DNA of 64,000 nucleotides, taken from positions 62,001 through 126,000 of the forward strand of contig JABLXE010000005.1 in the NCBI GenBank assembly GCA_013178225.1, written 5' to 3'. This DNA comes from Methanotrichaceae archaeon. Lineage in GTDB: Archaea; Halobacteriota; Methanosarcinia; Methanotrichales; Methanotrichaceae. The notes under the pieces are model-generated. The model was not told the DNA's origin. It searched no databases and worked only from the letters and a program-made list of their open reading frames with translations. This document shows, piece after piece, positions 8,988 through 17,933 of the stretch; position 1 is the stretch's first letter, and the number at the start of each line of letters is the position of its first letter. Position numbers and translations under genes: made by a program.

Positions 8988-9812
8988 ATGAATGACGATT
9001 GGAGTGCAGATTTAAAGCGCCGGTTCATGACTTTGCAGCGCCTCTGGGACCTGAAACCCGGCAATGACCTGGCCGAACTGGAGCAGGCAGAGGCCAAAAT
9101 GAACGACCTGATCTCCGAGGAATACGAGCCCTATTTCAGCGGCAACGCTGCACTTCATATCCTCTCCCGATGCCAGCGCTGCGGCCTGTGCTGCCGGAAC
9201 GAAGCGGCCGTTGCTCTCTCTTCAGAGGACTCGCGCAGAATAGCCAGACGTTTGGGACTCGGCCTGAAGAAGTTCATGATCGAATACACCCGGCCGCATG
9301 CCCTGAAGGACCCGCAGATCGGAAGCGCCAGGATGGTCAAGAGAAAGAGCGACCAGAGCTGCATATTTTACGATCCGAGCCTGCCTGGTTGTACCGTGCA
9401 GGAAGCAAAGCCCCAGGTATGCCGCGCAGCTTACTACCTAACTAAAATGAATCTGCTGCTGTGCGACCAGAACCACAGGTTCAGCTCCTTTCCCAGCTGC
9501 CCTGCCGATTTGAAGCTGCGCTCTGAACTTCAGGACTATGTAGCTCTGCTTTCGCCTGACCCGGAAGCAATGGATCAGGTGGTCCAATCCTTCAGTTCGG
9601 ACCGGCCTGAGATCAGGCTCTTCAGATCTCTGCTGCGCCTGAAGGGCATGGAGATCTATTTCGGCAAAGAGACGGCAGAGGAGTTGAGACGAGCGGCGAA
9701 CTTAAAGAGGCTGCCACACAAGGATGAGTTGAATGAAGTCGCTTTTCTTTATGCGGCCGCCCTGCTTAAAGACGAATGCCCTGAAGAGCATGGCCGCCGG
9801 CATACAATTTAA
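8988..9812 (+). CDS. YkgJ-type cysteine-cluster protein (second of three)
   Basis: A 274-residue relative of YkgJ. The cluster motif CQRCGLCC is near residues 62-69, followed by CIFYDPSLPGC (~125-135), QVCRAAYY and later FPSCP, matching the family's Cys positions. The N-terminal ~55 residues and the C-terminal ~80 residues are helical additions not found in the 211-residue copy. The ATG is preceded by TGAGGACGTT. No operon partner is visible: the next gene is convergent. Function is unknown beyond probable metal binding. Confidence 0.82.
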   Translation: MNDDWSADLKRRFMTLQRLWDLKPGNDLAELEQAEAKMNDLISEEYEPYFSGNAALHILSRCQRCGLCCRNEAAVALSSEDSRRIARRLGLGLKKFMIEYTRPHALKDPQIGSARMVKRKSDQSCIFYDPSLPGCTVQEAKPQVCRAAYYLTKMNLLLCDQNHRFSSFPSCPADLKLRSELQDYVALLSPDPEAMDQVVQSFSSDRPEIRLFRSLLRLKGMEIYFGKETAEELRRAANLKRLPHKDELNEVAFLYAAALLKDECPEEHGRRHTI

Positions 9813-9886
9813 AATACCATACAACTATAAAAGAAAAAATTCTAAAGATCGAATTAAATGAGATGAATTACGGGATTCAGGTAAGA

Positions 9887-11059
9887 TCAGACCCGCCAGA
9901 TCTCCTGCGGCAGCCGGGTCAGCCTCTCTGCGCCGTTTGAAGTGGTCAGGAAGGTATCTTCGATTCCCACCACACCTTGATCGGGATAAATCATCTTGGG
10001 CTCAACGGCCACGGTCATATTCTCCTGGATAACGTGATCTAGCGGCCCTAAAACCGGGTATTCGTCCAGCTCCATGCCCACTCCATGGCCTATGAAGCCG
10101 CATTTTTGTCCGGAAGGGCCTCCCAGATAATTTTCAAATCCCAGCTCCGCTCCTACCGTCTCGGAGAGCCGGAAAATTTCTCTCGCATCACGCTCCGGAC
10201 GCAGTTCGTCAGCCAGGCGTCTCTCGATCTCCAGAGTCGCGCCGTAGGCCTCCTCCAGCTCGGACGGGAGCCTTCCGAGACAGAATATCCTGGTGGCATC
10301 CGCAATGTAGCCGTTGTAAATGCCCACCATATCCACAAATACAGGCTCGTTGCGCCGGATCTTGCGAAATCCTGCCCCCTGGGGAAAGAGCAGTGAGGTT
10401 CCCCGTCCGCCGGTGGGCGAGGCCAGGAAGCTCGGAACGGCAGCATCAGGACCAGACATGATGTGCCCCAGAGGAACAATGCTGTTAAACCGCCTAAAGC
10501 GCAGAGAGCCCTGGTGGCCCATGAATCTCATCGCCGATTCGACCTGGCACATCAGCTCCACCTCTCTCATGCCCTCATGCAGAAAATCGGGAACTGAAGC
10601 GATTCCCGAATCAAGCATCCTGGCCGCTTCTCTGATGAGAGAGATCTCGAACTCGGATTTAACTGAGCGCAGGTGCTTGATGTCCTCTGATACGTCGACC
10701 AGCTTTGCATCTCCCAAGGCCTCATCTACCCGGTGGTAAAGGCCATGGGGAAGAACGTCCCACTCAAGTCCTATGGCTGCGCCGGACGGGATATTCAAGT
10801 CGCGCTTCAGGTTTTTCAGGCTTCGAAGCGGCCTTACATCAAGCGGTGACTCCTGGGCCGCCCGCTCAAAGCTCTTCCTGACCATTACCACGGGATAGCC
10901 ATCGCGGGGAACGTAGACCAGCCCGTCCTGGGCAGTCCCCGAGAAATAGCACATGTCAACGGCCTGAAAGACGATAGCTCCATCCTTTTCGCCCATTTTG
11001 GCCTGAAATCTCCTGATTCTCTCGTCAATCTCCGATTTTGGGTGCAAAAGATAGTCCAT
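9887..11059 (-). CDS. M24 family Xaa-Pro peptidase
   Basis: A dinuclear metallopeptidase of the creatinase/aminopeptidase P fold that should remove an N-terminal residue before proline. The N-terminal creatinase-like domain covers residues ~1-150. The C-terminal pita-bread domain shows all five metal ligands: Asp in FVDMVG, Asp in IADATR, His in GFIGHGVG, Glu in VAVEPKM and Glu in VGIEDTF. The frame runs up to an ATG at 11134; ATG 11059 (MDYLLHPKSEIDERI) is preferred because GAGG lies 8 nt upstream and the extra 25 residues are low in structure. A bacterial creatinase role cannot be excluded, but no creatine genes are near. Confidence 0.88.
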   Translation of the reverse strand: MDYLLHPKSEIDERIRRFQAKMGEKDGAIVFQAVDMCYFSGTAQDGLVYVPRDGYPVVMVRKSFERAAQESPLDVRPLRSLKNLKRDLNIPSGAAIGLEWDVLPHGLYHRVDEALGDAKLVDVSEDIKHLRSVKSEFEISLIREAARMLDSGIASVPDFLHEGMREVELMCQVESAMRFMGHQGSLRFRRFNSIVPLGHIMSGPDAAVPSFLASPTGGRGTSLLFPQGAGFRKIRRNEPVFVDMVGIYNGYIADATRIFCLGRLPSELEEAYGATLEIERRLADELRPERDAREIFRLSETVGAELGFENYLGGPSGQKCGFIGHGVGMELDEYPVLGPLDHVIQENMTVAVEPKMIYPDQGVVGIEDTFLTTSNGAERLTRLPQEIWRV

Positions 11060-11368
11060 TGCCAAAGCCTCTGGTTCAGGTGCTGACATTTCGTTGACCG
11101 GCATCCCATTTATAATCCCATGTTTCCAATTCATGAGCCGTTGAATTTGATATTGCGATCTTCGCTAGCCCCTGCATTTCATAGACCGGTTCGGGTTTGA
11201 CTTTTCATTTCAGGCATAAATAGTGATGCGATAATCGTGCAGGACCCGTGAACTTCGACCTTGATGGAGCCAGATGTTTTGGGCGTGCTACTCCATCAGC
11301 AACCTATCATTCAGGGTTATCGATTTCTCCTGAGGCCCGACTAAACGTATGTTGATGAGGACCCAAGC

Positions 11369-11620
11369 TCACGAACAAGCCGACCCGCAAGACCCATTCG
11401 AGGATGCAAAATGCCCCTCATGCGGGCCTTGCCGGCTCAAGGCAGTTTGGATAGAGGAGGGATGAACGGAAAATAACAGCTCAGCGATGATGAAGTCTTC
11501 CGGGCTGGCCAGATTGATGCCGCCCTTAAGCCTGTTGCTGCTGCGGGATTCGACTACAATCCGATGGGCCTTTTCCTTTTTTGTTTTTGTGGCATAACTG
11601 CCAAAGATATATATTTTCAA
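11369..11620 (-). pseudogene. Possible remnant of a nucleotidyltransferase-like gene
   Basis: The 83-residue frame starts IYIFGSYATK, resembling the IYLFGSyArG motif of minimal nucleotidyltransferases, and continues with NLASPEDFIIAELL, a phrase frequent in nucleotidyltransferase/toxin-associated proteins. The DxD motif expected after GSY is missing and the C-terminus is unlike any domain, so if it was a gene it is broken. Low confidence; it may be chance. Confidence 0.25.
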
Positions 11621-11707
11621 GCTGATGAAAGGCCTAAATTGGCTTTTGATATTAAGCTAATTTTGCAATTTAAGGTATAATCAGGCAATTCCTAAGACTA
11701 GGCCGCC

Positions 11708-11718
11708 GCCTTTATAGT
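11708..11718 (+). promoter_or_regulatory. TATA box for the 35-aa membrane protein gene
   Basis: GCCTTTATAGT is a good archaeal TATA box. Transcription would begin near 11738 and give a leader of about 35 nt containing GGAGGTG. Confidence 0.4.
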
Positions 11719-11772
11719 CCTGAAAGGTGCGCTTTCATTCAGGATGCTTAGATCCTAATTGGAGGTGAAAGA

Positions 11773-11880
11773 ATGGATTTCATGTCCCAAGTCTATGCTG
11801 TTGTTCTTTTCGGCGCGCTGGTGGTTCTGCTGCCCTGGGGATTAAATAAGTGGTCGGATTCGAAATCTGGCGTCAGATAA
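11773..11880 (+). CDS. 35-aa single-pass membrane protein, copy 1
   Basis: Unrecognised family. The protein starts MDFMSQVYAVVLFGALVV, which is one hydrophobic helix (residues ~6-24), then LNKWSDSKSGVR, a short basic tail that predicts the C-terminus on the cytoplasmic side. A strong GGAGGTG Shine-Dalgarno stands 5 nt before the ATG and a TATA box lies 55 nt further up. A second copy at 33790-33897 shares MD.MSQV.A.V.FGALVV.LP..LNKW.DS.SG.R, and its leader is also conserved, which makes both very likely real. It stands alone; a role as a small subunit of a membrane complex is a guess. Confidence 0.8.
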   Translation: MDFMSQVYAVVLFGALVVLLPWGLNKWSDSKSGVR

Positions 11881-12048
11881 TTGATGTTGATACTTAAGAT
11901 AACAATTTTTTATATTATGTTAATTATTGATAATAATGATATTTAAAGCAGGCCCATTCATTTATTATGGGCCATCCATTTATATTTCAAGAACCTGACG
12001 TCGCGCCTTTTATATCAAGCGAAGGGGGTCAGGAAAATCAAACGGCAT

Positions 12049-12945
12049 CTAATCCCCCAAAAACTCTCCCAGAGTGAACTGATCCAAGACCTGAACCTCC
12101 TTGGACTTGTGTTCGATCGAAAGCATGTCCATCAGCAGAAATGCATTTCTCACGGATTTGGATCGAGCATGGTTGTTGAAATATACTAATGCCTTGGAGA
12201 CCTTCAGCTCGGCCTCTCTTATGCAAGGCACCCAATCCTCAAGCTGCTCTTTCTTATAGAGATAGTCATACCTGTCCAGCCGGTGATCTCCTTCCTTCTC
12301 CCCTTTGTACCAGATATCGTAATTCCGGCCGTGAAAGCGCACATAGGCGTGATCTGCCGTCTGCTCTCGACTCATATGAGACCCGGGACCATCGACCAGG
12401 ACATTGGCAACGTTTCTCTCCCTCAAAATCTCCAAAACAGCAGGATCGATCTCTTTTTCGCTTTCGTCCAGCCAGCTCCTGTGCCTGAACTCCACTGCAT
12501 AGCCATACTTTTCGCAAGAAACCGCTTCCAGCAATCCCTTCAGCATAATGATAGCAGATCCCTCGTTCCTGAAGTAGGGGGAAAGCTGGAATAGCACACC
12601 AGCCAAGAGGTCCTGTTCCGCCAGCGGCTTAACACAGGTTTTCTCAAAAGAGGTGGCCCAATAGATGGCCTTCTCCGGATCGCCCTCTACAAGCGCCCTG
12701 TGGGTTACCAGCTGCGGCACCTTGACCGAGTATTCGAATCCCTCCTGGGCGCCGGCCTTCTTTATCCAGGACTGGACTTGCCGGTCACCTGGCGGCCGGT
12801 AAAACGTGCTGTTGATCTCCACCGTCTTGAAGAACTGCGCATAGTAGGCGAACCACTCGTCCTTCTTTTGAGCCATGCCAATGGGATAGAACCGGCCCAC
12901 CCAGTCATCGTAAGACCAGCCGCTACAGCCCACGAGAATAGTCAT
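12049..12945 (-). CDS. DUF72 (YecE family) protein
   Basis: A TIM-barrel-like protein of unknown function, 298 residues, the usual length. The N-terminal VGCSGWSYDDWVGRFYP, the EINSTFYRPP strand and the later YVRFHGRN and YFNNHA motifs are hallmarks of the DUF72 family. There is no signal peptide. It starts at ATG 12945 and has no same-strand neighbour, so the context gives no hint of substrate. Confidence 0.93.
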   Translation of the reverse strand: MTILVGCSGWSYDDWVGRFYPIGMAQKKDEWFAYYAQFFKTVEINSTFYRPPGDRQVQSWIKKAGAQEGFEYSVKVPQLVTHRALVEGDPEKAIYWATSFEKTCVKPLAEQDLLAGVLFQLSPYFRNEGSAIIMLKGLLEAVSCEKYGYAVEFRHRSWLDESEKEIDPAVLEILRERNVANVLVDGPGSHMSREQTADHAYVRFHGRNYDIWYKGEKEGDHRLDRYDYLYKKEQLEDWVPCIREAELKVSKALVYFNNHARSKSVRNAFLLMDMLSIEHKSKEVQVLDQFTLGEFLGD

Positions 12946-13127
12946 TGCAGAGTTATTACCCGGAGACAGCTATAATAAAATTTGCTCCCATTGATTGCCC
13001 CTGGGCCCACAAGATGCTGCCCCCCCAAAGTAAGAGTCCAGGTCAAGTGACGGCTGGCAGGCAGTGGGCAGCAAGAGATCAGCAAAGTTGATATTCTACA
13101 ACATTATCCTCCCGCCCGGAGGGAAAT

Positions 13128-13610
13128 ATGAACAGTCATTATCTCCACGTGATTTTCATCCTGCTGCTGACGGTGGGACCTGCAATCTCAATCCAGTCCC
13201 AGGACGGCAGCAACCAGGAAAATGGAACGATTGCAGACAACACGCTGGCGAATTCCACGGGGAATTCGTCTCTGAACCTGAGCGCCTTGAACCTCACATC
13301 CGCCAATGACACTGCCTTGAACAATACCACTCAGAACATAACCGCCCTGAATCTGAGCACCCTGAACGGCGAAATTCCTGCTGCCGTTTTCATCAGTGAA
13401 ATGGCCGACAGGGCTCCATTGGTCGCCGCAACAGCATCCTCTGCTCAGGCATCATCCCAGCCTGAAGGATCGGTTCTGCTGGGACCCGAGATTGGAGGAC
13501 TGGATCCGTTTAACCCCAAGCACGTGGAAGTCGAACCCGCCGAGATTGGCATGCCGATTAAGCCGTTGCGGAACACAGGCGACATGGTATTCGTCTGCGA
13601 TATCGTATGA
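13128..13610 (+). CDS. Secreted protein with dense N-glycosylation sequons
   Basis: 160 residues: a signal peptide (hydrophobic core VIFILLLTVGPAISI), then a region (residues ~28-85) made of Asn/Leu/Thr/Ser with at least nine N-x-S/T sequons, including repeated LNL-(S/T) units, then a plain C-terminus rich in Pro and Glu. It is likely exported and heavily glycosylated at the cell surface. GGAGGGAAAT precedes the ATG. No homologous domain is recognised and it has no operon partner. Confidence 0.75.
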   Translation: MNSHYLHVIFILLLTVGPAISIQSQDGSNQENGTIADNTLANSTGNSSLNLSALNLTSANDTALNNTTQNITALNLSTLNGEIPAAVFISEMADRAPLVAATASSAQASSQPEGSVLLGPEIGGLDPFNPKHVEVEPAEIGMPIKPLRNTGDMVFVCDIV

Positions 13611-13794
13611 GCGAGATCCGCTTCTTCCCATTTTAAAGGAGGCCATCCCGGCCCGCCCAATTTAGATAGTTTCAGGAGCGCAAGATATTATGCTCAATGG
13701 CAACATAGTATCATTTGGGCTTTGATCTGAGAATGGTATGCCTCCAGGACAAAGCCTGGTTTTATGAATTTTCGCAAAATAGGAGCGGTAAACT

Positions 13795-13953
13795 ATGTGT
13801 GCCCTATGTGGATGCGGGATAGATGCAGCTGAGGGTGAGTCGATGTTTGCCAAGGTATATCGATGTGCAGACTGCGGACACGTCTTTTCTGCAATGGGCA
13901 TTCGCCCGCGATGCAAGAGCTGCCGATCCCAGAATGTGAAGCGACAGAGGTAG
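13795..13953 (+). CDS. 52-aa zinc-ribbon protein
   Basis: Starts MCALCGCGIDAAEGESMF and carries CADC at ~24-27 and CKSC at ~40-43, so two CxxC pairs could bind one zinc while CxxCxC at the N-terminus could hold another metal. The basic end SQNVKRQR resembles rubredoxin/zinc-ribbon proteins that touch nucleic acid or electron carriers. Preceded by AGGAGCGGT seven bases before the ATG. The Cys spacing and SD make chance unlikely; the function is unknown. Confidence 0.75.
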   Translation: MCALCGCGIDAAEGESMFAKVYRCADCGHVFSAMGIRPRCKSCRSQNVKRQR

Positions 13954-14122
13954 ACGGAAATTTCATGAATAAATTGGTCTAAAAAGACTAAGGATCCCTG
14001 GATCATCGCAGTAAATCGAAAATAAAATGCTGGCAATCCCTGGGCCATAAAGGATTTTGTGCTGCCCCGCTAGGTCAATCTGCACCTGCCACCAAATATT
14101 CCAGCACCCAAGGGCTAGAGAC

Positions 14123-14728
14123 CTACACCCCGGAGCTGGCCTCCGTGTCAAGGCTCACCTTTCCTGCATGGATGCGTTTGCTCTCCATCAGGAAGAGTGC
14201 CAGGCAGCCCAGGATGCACATACCACCTGCCATGAGGAAGGTGGCGGTAAACCCCACCAGGCTGGCGATCCCTGCCCCAACCGCACCTGTTAGCGCCGTT
14301 CCAAGTCCGGTGGAGGTCGAGTATACCGACCACTGGAAGCTTTCCCTTCCCCGGTCCAGGTTGGCGGACCACAGGCCCAGCCAGGTGGGGTAGGCAAGCC
14401 CGCTGCCGAGACCGTAGATTATCTCGGCTGCATAGATCTGATAGATGCTGCCGGCGGTCACGTAAATCACGGGCACGGCGGCCATGAGCAGCGTCCCCAG
14501 CAACAGCCATGCAGCCTTGTTCTTCTGCCCGTCCACGTATTTGCTGAAAGGCAGCTGCACCAGGGACTTTGTGAGCAAGAATAGGGCGCTCGCTAATCCT
14601 GCGGCAAAAACCGTACCTCCAGTTACTCCATCGTTTATGAAGATGGCCAGAATAGGCTGGATCAGGCCAAAGCCTGTGAGCACGAAGATATCTGAGAGCA
14701 TCAGGATCTTCATGGTGCGGTTCATCAT
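14123..14728 (-). CDS. Half-size MFS-type membrane protein
   Basis: 201 residues with about six transmembrane segments, equal to one half of a major facilitator superfamily transporter. The N-terminus ILMLSDIFVLTGFGLIQPILAIF and the loop KYVDGQKNK (equivalent to the MFS motif A region between helices 2 and 3) are recognisable. It starts at ATG 14728 behind a strong GGAGGTGA, and the stop comes after a charged tail (ESKRIHAGK), so the gene is not obviously cut. It may act as a dimer or be a shortened transporter. No second half is found on either side. Confidence 0.72.
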   Translation of the reverse strand: MMNRTMKILMLSDIFVLTGFGLIQPILAIFINDGVTGGTVFAAGLASALFLLTKSLVQLPFSKYVDGQKNKAAWLLLGTLLMAAVPVIYVTAGSIYQIYAAEIIYGLGSGLAYPTWLGLWSANLDRGRESFQWSVYSTSTGLGTALTGAVGAGIASLVGFTATFLMAGGMCILGCLALFLMESKRIHAGKVSLDTEASSGV

Positions 14729-15135
14729 AGCGAGTCACCTCCAAGATTTAGGGTATAATTATAATCTGTATTTTATACAAGAAGTGCCTGCCGGTGCCAT
14801 CTCTGGACGCAATAATCACCGTCACAGTTGGCAGAGCGATAAGGGGCAAGCTAAAGTGCTAGAAAAGGGATATTATAAGCTAGATCTGAGACTAATCAGA
14901 TATATGAGTATGCTTAGCTCCATCCGGACTTTATTCTGCGAGTATTACTATATAACTCTTTCCATGTGATAACCGATAGCACGCGACGGAAAAAAGGAGA
15001 ATCCAGCCCGTTCTCATTCCGCTCCGTGAAAGGAAGTCAAAGGCTGGCTCATCTCATGGGCCCCTCTTCAGCTAAGGAAGAAGACTTCGCCAATAGCGGC
15101 TTTCAATATCGGAACAAAAAGATGCGGGCATTTCC
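14729..15135. other. Intergenic region, nothing convincing
   Basis: AT-rich spacer upstream of the MFS-type gene and downstream of the split surface-protein gene. A plus-strand frame at 14966-15181 has no protein-like composition. No RNA or repeat was recognised. Confidence 0.5.
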
Positions 15136-16919
15136 TCAGCCCACCATTGATATGCCACCAAATTCGATTTCATCCAGGTAGAACGATCCGTTCAGTGATT
15201 TGGCGGTCATTGAATAGTCGCCTGATGGAAATCCGGTGGTGTTGACGCTCAAGTTGAACTTGCCGTTAACTACGATCTTCTTGTCCAGGGTCAGGGTCAG
15301 CAGCACCTGAGAGGAGTTATCAAGGGCATCGCCGAATATCTTTGCGTGATAGCTTCCCGGAGAGATCAGATCCGATGCGGCCTCTGCAACTCCGTCCTGA
15401 GCCACAATCTGTTCGGTGACCCAAGTTCTGGTCTCGTTCTTGCCGTCGGGCTTCTGGTCTTTCCGCAAGCCGATGTTCAGGTTCTTCACTCCTTTGGCCA
15501 CAACTGTGAAATTGTTGGGCTTATCAGGCATGTAGAGACCATCCATCTGGTAAGCGTATCCATTTCTGGAGCCGTTGACTTCAAATGGAGTGGAGATCGG
15601 GGGAATGTTGATCCCCACGATATCCTGGCTGAACCTGCCGGAGAAGACGGGGATGGCCTCCTCAATAACAAAGGTGAAGAGGATTTCGCCCTGGCCCGAT
15701 CCGGAGATGGTCTTTTCGGGATAGACGGGATCGACGAACTGGCTGTAGTTGTAGGGTTGAGTGATGTAAACCTCGGGAGTTATATCGCTCAGGGACCAGT
15801 TCTTGCCGGAAAGTGCTAGGTTCTTGAGAATGTAGGGACCATCAATGCCGCTATTCCAGATAGACTTGCCGTCAAAATCAAGATGCATCTCGTTCTTTCC
15901 CTGGATTAGAAGGGCATGGTCAATTCCCCATACAATTTCCCGCCCTCGTTGGTCAAATAGGCTTCCGGTAAGGGTGTATTCTCCTGAATCTGGAACGTAC
16001 GTTCCTACTGAAACGGCAAGAAAATCATAGAACCCATCATCGTTGCTATCGATGCCCTGATCGTCGTATTCTCCAGTAAATCTCGCAAGATTTGAGGCCG
16101 CCTCTGTCCTATCGTACGCTCGAGTCGTGTAAGACTCATCGAGATGACCGAGTTCCATTCCATTTTGGGAAGAGATGGTCAAGTTTATGAGGCGTCTCCT
16201 GCCTTGAGAGCTGTTTCCGTAAAAATTGAGCAAAATAAATGGGGCTCCGGGCTGCAAGGATGAGGCATTTTCGGCATGGATCTCCCCGCCGTTTTCATCG
16301 CGCAGAGTTCCCATAACTGTTATTTGTTCAGGGGAGAAAACATTTACTCCAACCTTTACCACAATATAATCTAACCTCCCATCATAATCCCGATCTACGG
16401 CGTAGTCGGAGAAAAGTCCGTTGAATTCATTTTTTTTTTGGAATCCGTTACCAGCGAAAGGGTCTTATTCTCTAGAATATCCACCAATAGACAGTAGTCG
16501 TCTGTTTCGCTGGACACATTTGCTGCGTTGATTACGGCAGTCCAATTTCCAATCTCAGGGTCCTGCAGCAGATAGAACTCAAAATTATCTCCTTTCTGAT
16601 GATCAATTGAATTTGATTCCACCAGGGCATCAGTTCCTTGCGGCGTTTGGATTTTAAGCTGGAGGCCGCTGTCCTTCTTCGACCAATTCAAGATGAATAG
16701 TAGGCTATTGGTTTCATTTACGACGGGAATTGTCTGCGATATGCTGGCACTAGGCATGATTTTCCCACAAAATTGAGCTTCTTGGGGTTTATCGATGCTC
16801 TGCTGCGATCCAGGGACAAACATGACGGCGCCAGATACTACGACCGCGACGCTGCAAATGATTAAGGTGGCAACTAGCTTTAGAAATATACGTGAACCGT
16901 TTTTCCTGCAATTCCTCAT
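15136..16919 (-). pseudogene. Secreted surface protein gene split by a poly-A frameshift
   Basis: Two frames, 16395-16919 (174 aa) and 15136-16362 (408 aa), belong together. The upstream part has a signal peptide or anchor (residues ~12-32, LVATLIICSVAVVVSGAV) and several sequons. At the coding-strand A10 run (T10 at 16430-16439 on the plus strand) the frame is lost and stops 12 codons later. Read with one extra A, the sequence goes SKKKNEFNGLFSDYAV and on through DRDYDGRLDYIVV into the second frame. The downstream part holds a matching unit DSNDDGFYDFLAV, so the repaired region is clearly coding. The run contains the classic A-AAA-AAA slippery site, so -1 slippage, phase variation, real decay or an assembly error are all possible. 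The domain type is unknown; Ca-binding DxDxDG loops are likely. Confidence 0.8.
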
Positions 16920-16984
16920 AAGATCTCTCCTCTAAGAAGGCTCATCATCTGGCAGAGGTAAAAAAAATATGTTGGATCATTGAA

Positions 16985-17410
16985 TCAAGTTGGAACTTGC
17001 CCTAATGGAAGCACAGCGATCTGGATGACTCTGGGCGTACTATATAAATCTAATTCCTGCACAAAATACTTTGCTGGCTCCCCGTCGACTTCGTATTGCT
17101 TGGTAACGCAGCAATAGCACCATTCCTGACAGATCTGATACTGATTGTACTTATCCACGGTATATTGATATTGATACCATCGTACCCAGGTTCCACCACA
17201 CGCGTCCTGGAAGGTGCCAGCTGGCGTCCAGTAAGTAACGGTCTGCGAGCTGACGTACTCAAGAATCAAATTTCCGCATTCAGTATGGCAACACCCGCAG
17301 CAATCCGCGCCATAAACAGGCATAACTGCGGTCAACAACATGAGCAAAGCAAGGCCCACCATCGAACCTGCCTTTTTTAATAAAGGATTACTATTATAAT
17401 TTATTCTCAT
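16985..17410 (-). CDS. Secreted cysteine-rich protein
   Basis: 141 residues. The signal peptide (GSMVGLALLMLLTAVMPVYGA) should be cleaved after Ala. The mature part has a Cys-dense start CCGCCHTEC, a middle rich in Trp/Tyr (TWVRWYQYQY) and a second cluster CQEWCYCC. It likely folds with disulfides or binds metal outside the cell. The frame begins at 17446, but ATG 17410 has GGAGTGAT upstream and starts the positively charged signal peptide. Adjacent to the split surface protein; no family recognised. Confidence 0.72.
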   Translation of the reverse strand: MRINYNSNPLLKKAGSMVGLALLMLLTAVMPVYGADCCGCCHTECGNLILEYVSSQTVTYWTPAGTFQDACGGTWVRWYQYQYTVDKYNQYQICQEWCYCCVTKQYEVDGEPAKYFVQELDLYSTPRVIQIAVLPLGQVPT

Positions 17411-17933
17411 CGATATCACTCCGACCTGCTGCTCCGGATCTGGCAAACATCTTTTTGTGATTCTTCTACCGGCAGGATTAATTATTTTCAGATTTTATTA
17501 AATCTTTTGATAATATTAGAGCACCTATTTTCTTGATTCTATGCGATCACTTGTGAAAACCGGATAGTCATCTACCAGGGGTCTTTCCAAATCTGTGGAT
17601 TCACCCTAAATTGATGCTGAAGCTTTAACCTCCTACAGCGCTAACTATGCAAGCATTCTATTTGATATAAATATATTTCTCAACATATCTTAAAAATATA
17701 ATAAGTTTTAGCTGAGATATGGATAAATTTCCCTATGAAATATCTATATTTATTCAATTTGCTGCTGAAAGATGTCTGAAAACTATGGATACGTTAAGCC
17801 TAGACAAAGAGGAGGTGGATAGCCATCAGGCATTCTTATTTGATTTTTATCCTGTGCCGATGTCCTTGATGACCCAATTAAGAATATCTCCGGGTCGCCA
17901 TATCAATTATAAATAACGACAAAAAAAAATAGT
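17411..17933. other. AT-rich intergenic region
   Basis: Upstream of the Cys-rich protein gene and downstream of gyrA. A frame at 17719-17916 (65 codons) lacks an SD and has no recognisable features. The very A/T-rich stretch 17660-17705 may hold promoters. Confidence 0.5.

Larger units (their letters stand above)
11060..11772. other. Gene-poor stretch with a possible gene remnant
   Basis: No intact gene is seen. The minus strand at 11369-11620 holds a small frame that may be a remnant of a nucleotidyltransferase-like gene, and 11708-11718 carries the promoter of the 35-aa membrane protein gene. Confidence 0.5.

Noticed and set aside
14966-15181. 71-codon plus-strand frame
   Set aside because: Random composition, no SD and no similarity; probably chance.
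17719-17916. 65-codon frame in the AT-rich spacer
   Set aside because: No SD, no recognisable motif; the hydrophobic/charged order is not typical.
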